From an uncultured Christensenella sp. (GTDB taxonomy: Bacteria; Bacillota; Clostridia; Christensenellales; UBA3700): a stretch of DNA of 64,000 nt. A model generated the notes under the pieces. It was not told the DNA's origin. It was given only the letters and a program-made list of their open reading frames with translations, and did no database searches. The stretch is taken from assembly GCA_949284695.1 (NCBI GenBank), contig CASDWJ010000028.1, positions 1-64,000 of the forward strand, given 5' to 3'. A program made the translations under genes and the position numbers. Below, piece after piece: positions 35,365 through 44,548 of the stretch. Each line of letters begins with the position of its first letter. Position 1 is the stretch's first letter.

Positions 35365-38300
35365 ATGAGAAAAAAGGGGTTTATTATTTTTGCTGTAATT
35401 CTCACTGCAATCATTCTTACAATCAGTCTTGCAAGTTGCGATACAAATGAAAGCGGAACTGACGTTACTGTAATAAAACATACTGTGACGTTTGACGTCA
35501 ACGGCGGAAACGAAACGTATTCGTCCAGAGAATACGAGGCGGGCGCAACGCTTACAGATTTGCCTACACCGACAAGAGACGGATACGAGTTCGATTGTTG
35601 GAAAGATTCGGACGGTTATGAGTATTCTGTCGGATCCGTAATGCCGGACAGAGATATAACTCTTGTAGCGCAATGGACTGAAATTAAAGTTGAAGTAAAA
35701 AAATATACTGTAACTTTCAATCTCAACGGAGGGGAAGGAGAAATTGACAGCCAGTCCTATGCCGGAGGCGAGGTCATGAAAGATCTTCCGATTCCCGAAA
35801 GAGACGGTTACAGGTTTGTATGTTGGGAAAATTCATCCGGGGAAGAATTTAACTCGACTTCAATAATGCCTTTTGAAAACGTACGGCTTATTGCAAAATG
35901 GGAAATAATCGTGACTTCGTATGAAGACGAATACGTTTATTTCAAGCCTGCTACCGAAGGTAAAAAGCACGATTCTTCATATTACGACAGCTATACGGGC
36001 GTACAGCAGTATTTGTACATAGAGCTGACCAGCGACGACCTCGGCGGTACGGACGTTGTCGGTAAAACAAACAATTTTGACCTGACAATGCAGGAAGAAA
36101 TGGAATTTTCAGTTGAAAGCGGATATACTCTTCTGTGGTACGAAGGCGGATGGAACAACCCCAACGGTGCGCAGATGTTTACGCTCAATTACGGCAGTAA
36201 TATTCAGCTTCTGACGGTCAGCGAAGGCCAGCGCGTTGTAAAGAGATATCTGGTAGATATATATGTAAGACACGATTATTACGTAAGTCTTTACACGAAT
36301 ATTTACGCAAGCGAACCTTACGATATAGTAAGAGTTATTGAAAACGACAGACTCCCTGCCGATATTGCCGTCAATACGCTCAGTGAGTTCACTTATAAAG
36401 AAAGGGTTTATTACAATTACGAAACGGAAAGTTACGAAACGTATCAGTACTCCTCACCTGTCAGAAGCGATCTCAAGCTTTATCAGACTTATCAAGACAA
36501 AGCGATCAGCGTTGTTGACGAAGAAGGGAACAGTCTTTCTTCTGTTTACGTTAAACCTTTCGATAAATTCCAGACGTTGAATTATTCTGTGAAAACTGGA
36601 TACGATTTCATAGGATTTAAGGCAAAAAGAACGGTTGACGGAAACGAAGAAGAGTACTATTTTACAGACGTTACAAAAAATACAAGCATTCATTATCTGG
36701 GAGAGGGTGAAAATTATTTTGACGAACTCGTTCTTGACAGTCGCGTAACAAAGTACTATCAGAGTTTTGATGAAGACGATGCGACTCTTCTTCACGTTAA
36801 GCGAATTTTTCCCGTTGTAATATATACGGATAGCACGCAAGAAACGATAAGTGAAATTATATATGTGCCCGAGGGAGAATACGGTACGATCCCCACGATA
36901 GTGCCCACCTACGGCGACGAAGCCTTGTTTACCGGTTGGTACGAGTATGACGACAAGGAAGAAAAAGCGGGTTCTATGCAGTTTTCGTTTGCTTCCGAGC
37001 AGATTACTCAGCCGACAGCGGTTTATGCAAGATCTGAATATTTGGGCAGTAATGCGGAATATGCGATACCGCTTAATACTGAAAGAACTTTCAGTAACGT
37101 GACAGGAACGTTCAGAATGTATTTGCCTTGCAATAAGGAGTATAAGTTATACGTTACTTCGATAAGCAGAGTTGAGTTTACCGTAAACGGTTATCTCGGC
37201 ACATTGTCCAAGAGCTATACGGCAACGAGCTCAAGTTCCGTTTCCGTTATGATCGACTATACGCCGAGTTCGGCAGTCAGCTTTACGGGCGGATACGTGT
37301 CGGTCAATGTTACTTCGTCAAGCGGACAATTCACAATGAAGCTTACGGGAGACAACGCTTACGAATCTGAAAACAGCGTAAAAGTAACGGAAGAAGCAAC
37401 TCTTATTTACGGAGAAGAAGCAATCCTTCTCGATCCCAACAATAACGAAGGTTATGCTTATTATTGCAAGGATGAGTCAAATAAAAGATTGCTTTCATAT
37501 ATAGACGAATGGAAATATCTGAACGGTCAGGATTTCATTTGTGATTTTGACGAATACATTGTGCAAAACCGTACTATTACTTTTGATACGAACGGCGGCA
37601 ACGAAATTGCGCCGATAACGCAGGCAACAGATTCGGCTTTATCTCTGCCTGCTCCCGAAAAGGAAGGCTTCGTATTTATCGGTTGGTTTACTGAACAAGT
37701 TCCCACTTCGTTTGACAGTCAATTTACTCTTGAAACAATGCCTGGGAAAAATATAACTCTTTATGCCGGCTGGGCAAGTGAAGAAATCAAGGGTAAATTT
37801 AATTATGAAATAAACGGAGAAGAGATAACTGTTACCGGATACAAAGACGGCAACGAAATCGTCATTCCTGAGAATTTGTTTGGATTTTCAGTAACGGCGA
37901 TCGGCGATTCTGCGTTCAGAAATTGTAATTCAATCGTCAGCGTAAGCATACCTGACAGCGTAATTAATATAGGACAATACGCTTTCAGAGATTGCAATTC
38001 GCTAACTATATATTGTGAAGTTGCAAGCTTACCAAGTGATTGGAATAGCAATTGGAATTATAGCAATTGTCCAGTTGTATGGGATTGTAAAAATACCGAC
38101 GTTACAAGTGACGGTAATATTTATTATGTTGACGAAAAAGGTATAAGATATGCGCTTAAAGACGGAAACGCAACTGTTGTAAGACAAATCCAAAGTTTAA
38201 GCGGAGATATAGAAATACCTTCAAGTGTAAGCTATAAAAACAATATATATAACGTAACAAGCATAAATTCGTTTGCGTTTAGCGGATGCAGTTCGCTAAC

Positions 38301-39663
38301 AAGCGTTAATTTCGGAGAAAACAGTCAACTTGAAAGCATAGGCGACTGGGCGTTCGAAGATTGCAGTTCGCTAACAAGCATAACGATACCCAGCAGCGTG
38401 ACAAGCATAGGTGAGTATGCGTTCTATAATTGCAGTTCGCTTGAAGCCGTGTATATTACAGATATTGAGGCTTGGTGCAATATATCGTTCAGTAGTTATA
38501 ATTCAAATCCGCTGTACTATGCTCAAAATCCGTATCTTAACGGTGAACTTGTAACAGAATTAGAGATACCTGAGAGTGTAACAAGCATAGGCGATTATGC
38601 GTTCTATAATTGCAGTATGCTTACGAGTATAACGATACCAGACAGCGTAACGAGCATAGGCTCTTCTGCGTTCAGTGGGTGCAGTTCGCTCACAAGTATA
38701 AAGATACCAGACAGCGTAACGAGTATAGGCTCTTATGCGTTCAGCGGATGCAGTTCACTTACAAGTATAACAATACCTGACAGCGTAACGAGTATAGGCT
38801 CTTCTGCATTCAGCGGATGCAGTTCTTTGGAGAGTATAACGTTGCCGTTTATCGGAGCAAAGGCAGGAGTAACGTCAAGCGATACATATCAGTATCCGCT
38901 TGGATATATTTTTGGGAAGTCTTCGTATACTGGGGGAACAGAAGTAACGCAATCTTATTACGGTTCGAGTACGAGTTCTACGACATATGATTATTACTAT
39001 ATTCCCTCAACACTCAGAAGTGTAACTGTGACCGGAGGGAACATATTATACGGAGCTTTTGATAGTTGCAGTATGCTTACGAGTATAACAATACCTGACA
39101 GCGTAACGAGCATAGGCTCTGATGCGTTCTATAATTGCAGTATGCTTACGAGTATAACAATACCTGACAGCGTAACGAGCATAGGCTCTGATGCGTTCAG
39201 CGGATGCAGTTCGCTTACAGGTATAACGATACCTGACAACGTAACGAGTATAGGCTCTTCTGCGTTCAGCGGATGCAGTTCGCTAACAAGCGTTAATTTC
39301 GGAGAAAACAGTCAACTTGAAAGCATAGGCGACTGGGCGTTCGAAGATTGCAGTTCGCTAACAAGCGTTACGTTCGGCGAAAACAGTAAACTTGAGAGCA
39401 TAGGCGATTCTGCGTTCTATAATTGCAGTTCGCTTACAAGTATAACTATCCCTGGCAGCGTAACCAGCATAGGCTTTTTTGCGTTCTATAATTGCAGTTC
39501 GCTTAAAAGCGTTACGTTTGAAAATACGCAAGGTTGGTGGTATTCTTATTCGTCATCTGCAACAATCGGCACAAGTATTTCTTCGTCCAATCTTGCAGAT
39601 TCTTCTACCGCGGCAAAATATCTGACGAATAAATACAGAGGTTACTATTGGAAACGCGGTTAA
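35365..39663 (+). CDS. giant BspA-like leucine-rich-repeat surface lipoprotein
   Basis: Product of 1432 residues. A lipoprotein signal ends at Cys25 (SLASC). Three InlB-type B-repeats follow: about 34-105 and 110-185 near the start, and one at about 735-805, each with VTFD-x-NGG ... GY.F..W ... A.W. The middle (about 190-730) is unrecognised and beta-rich. From about 815 to 1385 run some 18 LRR_5 units of the type ITIPDSVTSIGSxAFSGCSSL, nearly identical at DNA level in places. GGAGGAG precedes the ATG at 35365. BspA-like proteins bind host or bacterial surfaces; that role here is inference. Base composition is AT-richer than the core genes. Confidence 0.93.
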   Translation: MRKKGFIIFAVILTAIILTISLASCDTNESGTDVTVIKHTVTFDVNGGNETYSSREYEAGATLTDLPTPTRDGYEFDCWKDSDGYEYSVGSVMPDRDITLVAQWTEIKVEVKKYTVTFNLNGGEGEIDSQSYAGGEVMKDLPIPERDGYRFVCWENSSGEEFNSTSIMPFENVRLIAKWEIIVTSYEDEYVYFKPATEGKKHDSSYYDSYTGVQQYLYIELTSDDLGGTDVVGKTNNFDLTMQEEMEFSVESGYTLLWYEGGWNNPNGAQMFTLNYGSNIQLLTVSEGQRVVKRYLVDIYVRHDYYVSLYTNIYASEPYDIVRVIENDRLPADIAVNTLSEFTYKERVYYNYETESYETYQYSSPVRSDLKLYQTYQDKAISVVDEEGNSLSSVYVKPFDKFQTLNYSVKTGYDFIGFKAKRTVDGNEEEYYFTDVTKNTSIHYLGEGENYFDELVLDSRVTKYYQSFDEDDATLLHVKRIFPVVIYTDSTQETISEIIYVPEGEYGTIPTIVPTYGDEALFTGWYEYDDKEEKAGSMQFSFASEQITQPTAVYARSEYLGSNAEYAIPLNTERTFSNVTGTFRMYLPCNKEYKLYVTSISRVEFTVNGYLGTLSKSYTATSSSSVSVMIDYTPSSAVSFTGGYVSVNVTSSSGQFTMKLTGDNAYESENSVKVTEEATLIYGEEAILLDPNNNEGYAYYCKDESNKRLLSYIDEWKYLNGQDFICDFDEYIVQNRTITFDTNGGNEIAPITQATDSALSLPAPEKEGFVFIGWFTEQVPTSFDSQFTLETMPGKNITLYAGWASEEIKGKFNYEINGEEITVTGYKDGNEIVIPENLFGFSVTAIGDSAFRNCNSIVSVSIPDSVINIGQYAFRDCNSLTIYCEVASLPSDWNSNWNYSNCPVVWDCKNTDVTSDGNIYYVDEKGIRYALKDGNATVVRQIQSLSGDIEIPSSVSYKNNIYNVTSINSFAFSGCSSLTSVNFGENSQLESIGDWAFEDCSSLTSITIPSSVTSIGEYAFYNCSSLEAVYITDIEAWCNISFSSYNSNPLYYAQNPYLNGELVTELEIPESVTSIGDYAFYNCSMLTSITIPDSVTSIGSSAFSGCSSLTSIKIPDSVTSIGSYAFSGCSSLTSITIPDSVTSIGSSAFSGCSSLESITLPFIGAKAGVTSSDTYQYPLGYIFGKSSYTGGTEVTQSYYGSSTSSTTYDYYYIPSTLRSVTVTGGNILYGAFDSCSMLTSITIPDSVTSIGSDAFYNCSMLTSITIPDSVTSIGSDAFSGCSSLTGITIPDNVTSIGSSAFSGCSSLTSVNFGENSQLESIGDWAFEDCSSLTSVTFGENSKLESIGDSAFYNCSSLTSITIPGSVTSIGFFAFYNCSSLKSVTFENTQGWWYSYSSSATIGTSISSSNLADSSTAAKYLTNKYRGYYWKRG

Positions 39664-39690
39664 AGACAGAGGGGTAGCTGTTTATAATTC

Positions 39691-39726
39691 AATCGGACTT
39701 CGGCAAAACGTCGAGTCCGATTTTTG
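39691..39726 (+). terminator. terminator of the BspA-like gene
   Basis: AATCGGACT / AGTCCGATT stem followed by TTTTG. Confidence 0.82.
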
Positions 39727-40174
39727 TTTTAACTAATTTGGCACCTTGGCGTGCGCTTGTCTATGACAAGTGGCGTCGCTTCGCGCCGCCAGACAAGCGC
39801 ACGCCTGCATAGCTCTAGAGGGTCGCAGAACGGAAAAGCGAGGGCGAGCGGAGATGCCCGCTGAACCGCTTTGGGCATTTCTCCGCTTTTCGTCCTCTCG
39901 CTTATTTTCCGTTTTGTTGCGTACCTTATCCGAACAGCTTATTTGCAGTTTCCGTGCCTTCTTGTTCTTTGGCTTTTCTTTCCCTCCGAATTTGCCTTTT
40001 CGTGCGGCGATTGTCGCATAATCCTCTCAAAAGTAAACGGTCGTAAAATCCTGTTTTCGGATTTTTCTTTTCCCGTTGACTTTTGCTTTTTCAACATTAA
40101 AACAACAAAATATTTTTCGTCTTATGCTTTTTCTCTGCCTGCCGAAAGGCAAATACATTTCGGAGGTAAAGAAA
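39727..40174. other. intergenic region with long imperfect hairpins
   Basis: GCGTGCGCTTGTCT (39749-39762) pairs with AGACAAGCGCACGC (39791-39804). A second, imperfect inverted repeat runs from AACGGAAAA (about 39829) to TTTTCCGTT (about 39915) with AGATGCCC/GGGCATTTCT inside. No gene recognised. Confidence 0.65.
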
Positions 40175-40795
40175 ATGGAAACAAAAAGAAACTGTTACGA
40201 TGTGTTTGAGGAGAAGATCACCCATAGTAACGTAATGCAGATCGGAGAACTTATTGCTCTGAAAACGGTGAAGAAATTGGTACTTATCAAAGTACCCAGA
40301 AGCGTGTACGTCGGACTTGTGAGGGACATCAACTACAAGAACGTGCCCGGTTACATAATTACAGACGGATACGACCTTGCTCAATCTGCAATTTGCTTTC
40401 TGTGCGAACATTACGGTAAGCGTGTATTGGATTTATGCAAAGATCCGAAGACAGGTAAACATGTTACGTTGTACAGACTGTGCAGCCGAGTCGTTAGCAA
40501 CGAGATTTACAAGAGATGGCTTTTTAACAGAAATACGAGAGAAATCTATATAAAAACAGATTGCTACGAGCAGGACTTCTTCAAAGACGATACGGAAGAA
40601 TCTTTCAAAAAATGCGCTAAGATCATACACAGTATGAAACTGACCAAAGGCGAAAAGCAAACTCTGGACTGCTATATAGCAGGTATGCGTTTTGTTGACA
40701 TAGCGGATACGTTAAAAATAGACCGCTCCAACGTATGGAGAAGACGAGATCGAATACAACAGAAATGTCGTAGAGTTTACGAAGAATTACATTGA
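40175..40795 (+). CDS. sigma-factor-like HTH protein of the island
   Basis: Product of 206 residues. The C-terminal ~55 residues (LTKGEKQTLDCYIAGMRFVDIADTLKIDRSNVWRRRDRIQQK) form a sigma-70 region 4-type helix-turn-helix. The N-terminal two thirds, with FLCEHYGKRVLDLCKDPKTGKHVTLYRLCSR, do not match a classic region 2 that I can recognise. The start at 40175 follows GGAGG; in-frame codons upstream lack a ribosome site. It may be a phage- or element-type sigma-like regulator. It has its own terminator and lies inside the island. Confidence 0.8.
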   Translation: METKRNCYDVFEEKITHSNVMQIGELIALKTVKKLVLIKVPRSVYVGLVRDINYKNVPGYIITDGYDLAQSAICFLCEHYGKRVLDLCKDPKTGKHVTLYRLCSRVVSNEIYKRWLFNRNTREIYIKTDCYEQDFFKDDTEESFKKCAKIIHSMKLTKGEKQTLDCYIAGMRFVDIADTLKIDRSNVWRRRDRIQQKCRRVYEELH

Positions 40796-40798
40796 CTT

Positions 40799-40827
40799 AA
40801 ACGGAGCCGTAAAAAGCTCCGTTTTTT
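40799..40827 (+). terminator. terminator of the sigma-like gene
   Basis: AAACGGAGC / GCTCCGTTT stem followed by TTT. Confidence 0.85.
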
Positions 40828-41120
40828 ATGCTCCAAAATGGCGTTTGACAATTAGACATGCGCTTGTCTTGATACAAGTCTGAACATAAAATGGCAGTTA
40901 GGCGTGTGCTTGGTTTTATACAAGTAAAACAACCCGACGACGAAGAGTCCTGACGAAAGTCAGGGCTTTTTGTTTTACTCCGGCAAAGGTAAAATCGTTA
41001 GCGAAATTCAGAACAAAAAGCCGTTGATAGTAAAGATTAGAATCGAAATGTATCTTCGTTAAAAGGCAAAACAAAAAGCCTAAACGAACGCATTTTCCCG
41101 ATGGTTCAATTTAGGCTTGA
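40828..41120. other. noncoding region with short repeats and terminator hairpins
   Basis: Two phrases TGGCN...GCGCTTGTCTTGATACAAG (from about 40848) and TGGCAGTTAGGCGTGTGCTT (40894) resemble TTGGCACC...GCGCTTGTC at 39739, so they flank the sigma-like gene. An AGTCCTGAC/GTCAGGGCT hairpin with T run lies at 40946-40972. A minus-strand AGCCTAAA/TTTAGGCT terminator lies at 41068-41117. Confidence 0.55.
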
Positions 41121-41121
41121 A

Positions 41122-41138
41122 GTGGTGCCGAAGGCGGG
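41122..41138 (-). repeat. displaced copy of the tRNA-Leu (CAA) 3' end, distal
   Basis: TGGTGCCGAAGGCGGG matches the CCA end of the tRNA at 41540 and is joined directly to the 130 bp repeat. Confidence 0.82.
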
Positions 41139-41265
41139 GGCTTTCGCTTACGCGAAAAGAAAATGCAAAGAGAGTTGTTAAGATGAGCAATGTTACTGCT
41201 TGCATTTTCTGCACCGTTCGCCGGCGTAGGTTTTGTTAATGCGGCACTATATTATGGCTCACGGT
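41136..41265 (-). repeat. ~130 bp island-flanking repeat, right copy (inverted)
   Basis: Reverse complement of the repeat at 35034-35160 with conserved ends and an equal-length but diverged centre. Both copies point their GCGAAAGCC end at a tRNA 3' end. Confidence 0.78.
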
Positions 41266-41290
41266 TAAAGCCCGGCACCTTGACAAAAGA

Positions 41291-41326
41291 TACCAGCGTA
41301 AGCTGAATGGTTCAACTTACGCTGGT
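41291..41326 (-). terminator. terminator after the second displaced tRNA end
   Basis: ACCAGCGTAAG / CTTACGCTGGT stem; the loop begins TTGAACC on the minus strand, like the hairpin at 35184. Confidence 0.75.
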
Positions 41327-41328
41327 GT

Positions 41329-41349
41329 TGGTGCCGAAGGCGGGACTTG
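41329..41349 (-). repeat. displaced copy of the tRNA-Leu (CAA) 3' end, proximal
   Basis: TGGTGCCGAAGGCGGGACTT is identical to the tRNA end at 41540-41559. A GTAAGGAGC...GACGGAATAG element follows at 41350-41380. Confidence 0.85.
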
Positions 41350-41486
41350 TAAGGAGCGACCGAAGGGAGTGACGGAATAGCGAGGAGTCTACCCGCGAAA
41401 GCCCTGCCCGGCGACGAGCGTCCATATTTCAGACTATCCCAGCCTTCGGCACTGACGCGGCGAAGCGAAAACGTGGCGTAAAAAAA

Positions 41487-41516
41487 CAGACGAGGGAAAA
41501 CTCGTCTGATTTTTTG
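41487..41516 (-). terminator. tRNA-Leu (CAA) terminator
   Basis: AATCAGACGAG / CTCGTCTG stem and T run on the minus strand. Confidence 0.85.
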
Positions 41517-41539
41517 CGGTCGTAATGTGAGCCGCGGAC

Positions 41540-41626
41540 TGGTGCCGAAGGCGGGACTTGAACCCGCACGATGTCGCCATCACCGGATTTTGAGTCCGGC
41601 GCGTCTGCCAGTTCCACCACTTCGGC
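41540..41626 (-). tRNA. tRNA-Leu (CAA)
   Basis: Acceptor GCCGAAG/CTTCGGC, long variable arm, anticodon loop CTCAAAA, CCA encoded. Confidence 0.95.
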
Positions 41627-41836
41627 GAGTGATTTGGTGTTTTTTATATTAGCATAAGCGGCGGGTTTTTGCAATGAAATACAAATTGTTTATAAAAAAA
41701 TTTGGATTTTGTATGGATTTTGCGTCGGTTATATTGTATAATAGAATACGTGAAGCACGGGAAAGGTCGCAACGGGAGAGAAAACTCAAGAACGCGGCGT
41801 TTCGGCGCAATTCGATAAGGTGAGGGAAGAAAAGAT

Positions 41837-42376
41837 ATGAATATCTGGCACGATATCAATCCCGAGAGGATCACGCCCGAAGATTTTATCAGCGTCATCG
41901 AGATCCCGAAGGGAAGCAAAAACAAGTACGAAGTCGACAAGCAGACGGGCATGCTGATACTGGACAGAATATTGTACACGTCCACGCACTATCCCGCGAA
42001 CTACGGTTTCATCCCTCGCACGTACGCGGACGACGGAGACCCGCTCGACGTACTGGTATTGTGCAGCGAGGCGATCAGCAGTATGTCGCTGGTGCGTTGT
42101 TATCCGATAGGGCACATCACGATGATCGACGACGGAGCGGAGGACATCAAGGTGGTTGCGGTGCCGTTCAAGGAGCCGACCTGGAACTGTTATCAGGACA
42201 TCACCGATCTGCCGCCGCACATCATCGCGGAGATCAAGCACTTCTTCGGCGTATACAAACAGCTTGAAGGCAAGACGATGAAGGTGCTCGAGATGTACAG
42301 CCGAGACAAGACGCTCGAGATCATCCAGACGGCGATCGACAGCTACAAGGACATATTCCTGAAGGACGAGCGCTGA
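41837..42376 (+). CDS. ppa: inorganic pyrophosphatase (family I)
   Basis: Soluble enzyme of 179 residues that hydrolyses pyrophosphate. The family I signature DDGDPLDVLV is at 65-74, with metal-binding Asp66, Asp68 and Asp71; the early KYEVDKQTG and HYPANYGFIP blocks are also present. The ribosome site is GAGGGAAG. A TATAAT box about 100 bases upstream is the likely promoter. Independent gene; comEC follows after 33 bases. Confidence 0.96.
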   Translation: MNIWHDINPERITPEDFISVIEIPKGSKNKYEVDKQTGMLILDRILYTSTHYPANYGFIPRTYADDGDPLDVLVLCSEAISSMSLVRCYPIGHITMIDDGAEDIKVVAVPFKEPTWNCYQDITDLPPHIIAEIKHFFGVYKQLEGKTMKVLEMYSRDKTLEIIQTAIDSYKDIFLKDER

Positions 42377-42409
42377 GCCAAAGAACAAAGGAAAACCTGC
42401 AACTTACAA

Positions 42410-44548
42410 ATGAAGAAAATCGCTAATCTGAGGGTGTTCCCTACAATCTTAGCCGGAATGATTGTAGGGATTTCTTTTATAATTCTGACCGATCTGTGGA
42501 TACCCGCCGTGGTATGCGCGGTAGCGTTGCCCGCCGCGGTCGCGTTTGCGATAGCGGCGTACAGGAAGAACAGAAAGACCTTCAGAGCCGCGGTGATAGG
42601 AGTCGGCTGTTTTGTGGCGGGGACGGTTTTCGGCATATCGTCGGCGTTGTACGCCAACGCGCGGATAGACGACAGAGAGATATTCGCAAAGGACGTGCAG
42701 ATCACGGCAAGGATAGAGGTGGGCAGTTCTTCCGATCTCAGCGGAGCGGTGGACTCTTATTTTATCATTCTCGACGACCTTGTCATAGACGGCAATGAGG
42801 TCGACGGAAGGGCGCAGATGTACAGTCTGCAGTTGCCCGAGGGCGGCTACAAAGAGGGAGACGTGATCACTTTTACGGGCAGCGTGACGACGCTGACGAC
42901 GGACATAACCACTCCTTACAAAGCGTCCGCGCTTGCCGAAGGCGTGTTGTACGACGTGTCTGCGAGCGACGACGAGGACGCGGGAGGGATAAAAGTCGAG
43001 GGGACTTCTCTCGACTTTTTCGATAAGATAAAGAAGGCGGTCGCGGCAAAACTTGCCGACAACGCGTCTGACGGCGCGGCGCGGTTTATGTACGCGATGT
43101 TGTTCGGCGACTCAGCCGTGATAGGAGACGAGGTCAGGAGCGACTTCTCGGTGACGGGCACGGCGCACCTTCTCGCGGTTTCGGGACTGCACGTGGGCAT
43201 GCTCGCGGGCGCGCTGTTGTTCGTGCTGAAAAAGCTGAGGATAAACGCCGCCATCAGGAGCGCGATCGTGCTCGCGGCGCTGATATTTTTCTGCGCGTTG
43301 TGCGGCTTTTCGCCGTCCACGGTGCGCGCGACGGTGATGATAGGGGTCAGTATGGCGGCGGCGCTTTGCGGGCTGAGATACGACCCGTTGTCGGGGATGA
43401 GCCTTTCGGCGATCCTGCTTCTTTTCGTCTCTCCGTACAATCTGTATTCGCTCGGGTTTCTGATGAGTTTTCTCGCGGTCTACGGACTTATACTCTTTGC
43501 AAAGCCGCTTAATTACGCGTTTCTCAGGGTCAGATTTCCGAAATGGCTGGCGGGAGCGTTGTCCGCCACGCTTGCCGCCAACGCGACGCTTCTGCCAGTA
43601 ATGCTGTACGTATTCGGCGAGACGTCGCTGATATTCGCGGTCGCCAACTGCATAATAGTTCCGTTTGCGGGTTTCTTTTTCCCGCTGTACGTCATATTGC
43701 TTCCGCTCTCGTTCATTCCTTACGCGGGCTTTCTTGCGACGGTCGCGTCGGCGCCGTTCATGCTTACGGCAGGTATAATAGAGTGGCTTGCCGGGATAGC
43801 CTTCCCGACGGTATATATCGAATTCAGCTGGGCGACGATAATGCTTTGGCTGATCGTGGCGACAGGGGTGTCGGGACTCTGCACGATGCCTTCTGTTGCA
43901 AAGAAAATTATCGCGTCCGTGTCGGTTATATGCATAATTGCCGTTGTACTTTTACAAAATGTGAACATGATCTCTTTCGAGAACAAGGTGACTTGCTTCT
44001 CGGGTTACGGCTGCAACGGAGTGCTCGTACAGTCGGCGGACGAAGGCGATTTCATCGTTTTCTCGGGGGAGCTCGACGAGTCGGCGGCGCAGGCGGCGGT
44101 ACAGGCGATGGACAAAAACAAGCTGAGGAATGTGGACTTTATCGTCAAATTCGGGGCGGAGTTGTCAGAATCGGAAATACTTGACGATTACGTCGCGAAG
44201 TTCGGCACCGACGTGCTTTACGCCGAGTATTCCGAGACCACGCAGTACGACGTGCGCAATACGACCGAGCTGACGCTCGAGTGTTCGGTGATATGCACAT
44301 ATACGTACGCGGCGATATATCTCGGCGGGGTGGACGTGCTCGTTGCGGCGGATAGCGGCTACCGCACCGACGTTGCGGAGTACGATATAGTCGTATGCGC
44401 GGCGCTGTCCGACCTGCCTGACGGACCCGAGTATCTTGTCAGCGACGAAGCCTATCTCGCGGGAGGGAATAATTGTTTGCCTTCCGACTTTACCTTTTGG
44501 ACGGTTGGTGATAGAATAATAAAGACGAACAAATGGAGGTTTGCGTGA
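42410..44548 (+). CDS. comEC: ComEC/Rec2-family DNA uptake channel, catalytic motif absent
   Basis: Membrane protein of 712 residues. An N-terminal DUF4131-like region (1-190) is followed by the competence domain with AMLFGDSAVIGDEVRSDFSVTG and HLLAVSGLHVGMLAG, then eight or more helices to about residue 520. The soluble C-terminus would be the metallo-beta-lactamase domain, but I see no HxHxDH motif, so the nuclease activity proposed for that domain is probably lost. No Shine-Dalgarno sequence is clear at the start. A 10 bp inverted repeat lies within codons 10-20. Confidence 0.88.
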   Translation: MKKIANLRVFPTILAGMIVGISFIILTDLWIPAVVCAVALPAAVAFAIAAYRKNRKTFRAAVIGVGCFVAGTVFGISSALYANARIDDREIFAKDVQITARIEVGSSSDLSGAVDSYFIILDDLVIDGNEVDGRAQMYSLQLPEGGYKEGDVITFTGSVTTLTTDITTPYKASALAEGVLYDVSASDDEDAGGIKVEGTSLDFFDKIKKAVAAKLADNASDGAARFMYAMLFGDSAVIGDEVRSDFSVTGTAHLLAVSGLHVGMLAGALLFVLKKLRINAAIRSAIVLAALIFFCALCGFSPSTVRATVMIGVSMAAALCGLRYDPLSGMSLSAILLLFVSPYNLYSLGFLMSFLAVYGLILFAKPLNYAFLRVRFPKWLAGALSATLAANATLLPVMLYVFGETSLIFAVANCIIVPFAGFFFPLYVILLPLSFIPYAGFLATVASAPFMLTAGIIEWLAGIAFPTVYIEFSWATIMLWLIVATGVSGLCTMPSVAKKIIASVSVICIIAVVLLQNVNMISFENKVTCFSGYGCNGVLVQSADEGDFIVFSGELDESAAQAAVQAMDKNKLRNVDFIVKFGAELSESEILDDYVAKFGTDVLYAEYSETTQYDVRNTTELTLECSVICTYTYAAIYLGGVDVLVAADSGYRTDVAEYDIVVCAALSDLPDGPEYLVSDEAYLAGGNNCLPSDFTFWTVGDRIIKTNKWRFA

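Noticed and set aside
39770..40021. Small plus-strand frame over the long hairpin region
   Set aside because: Composition follows the inverted repeats; no ribosome site.
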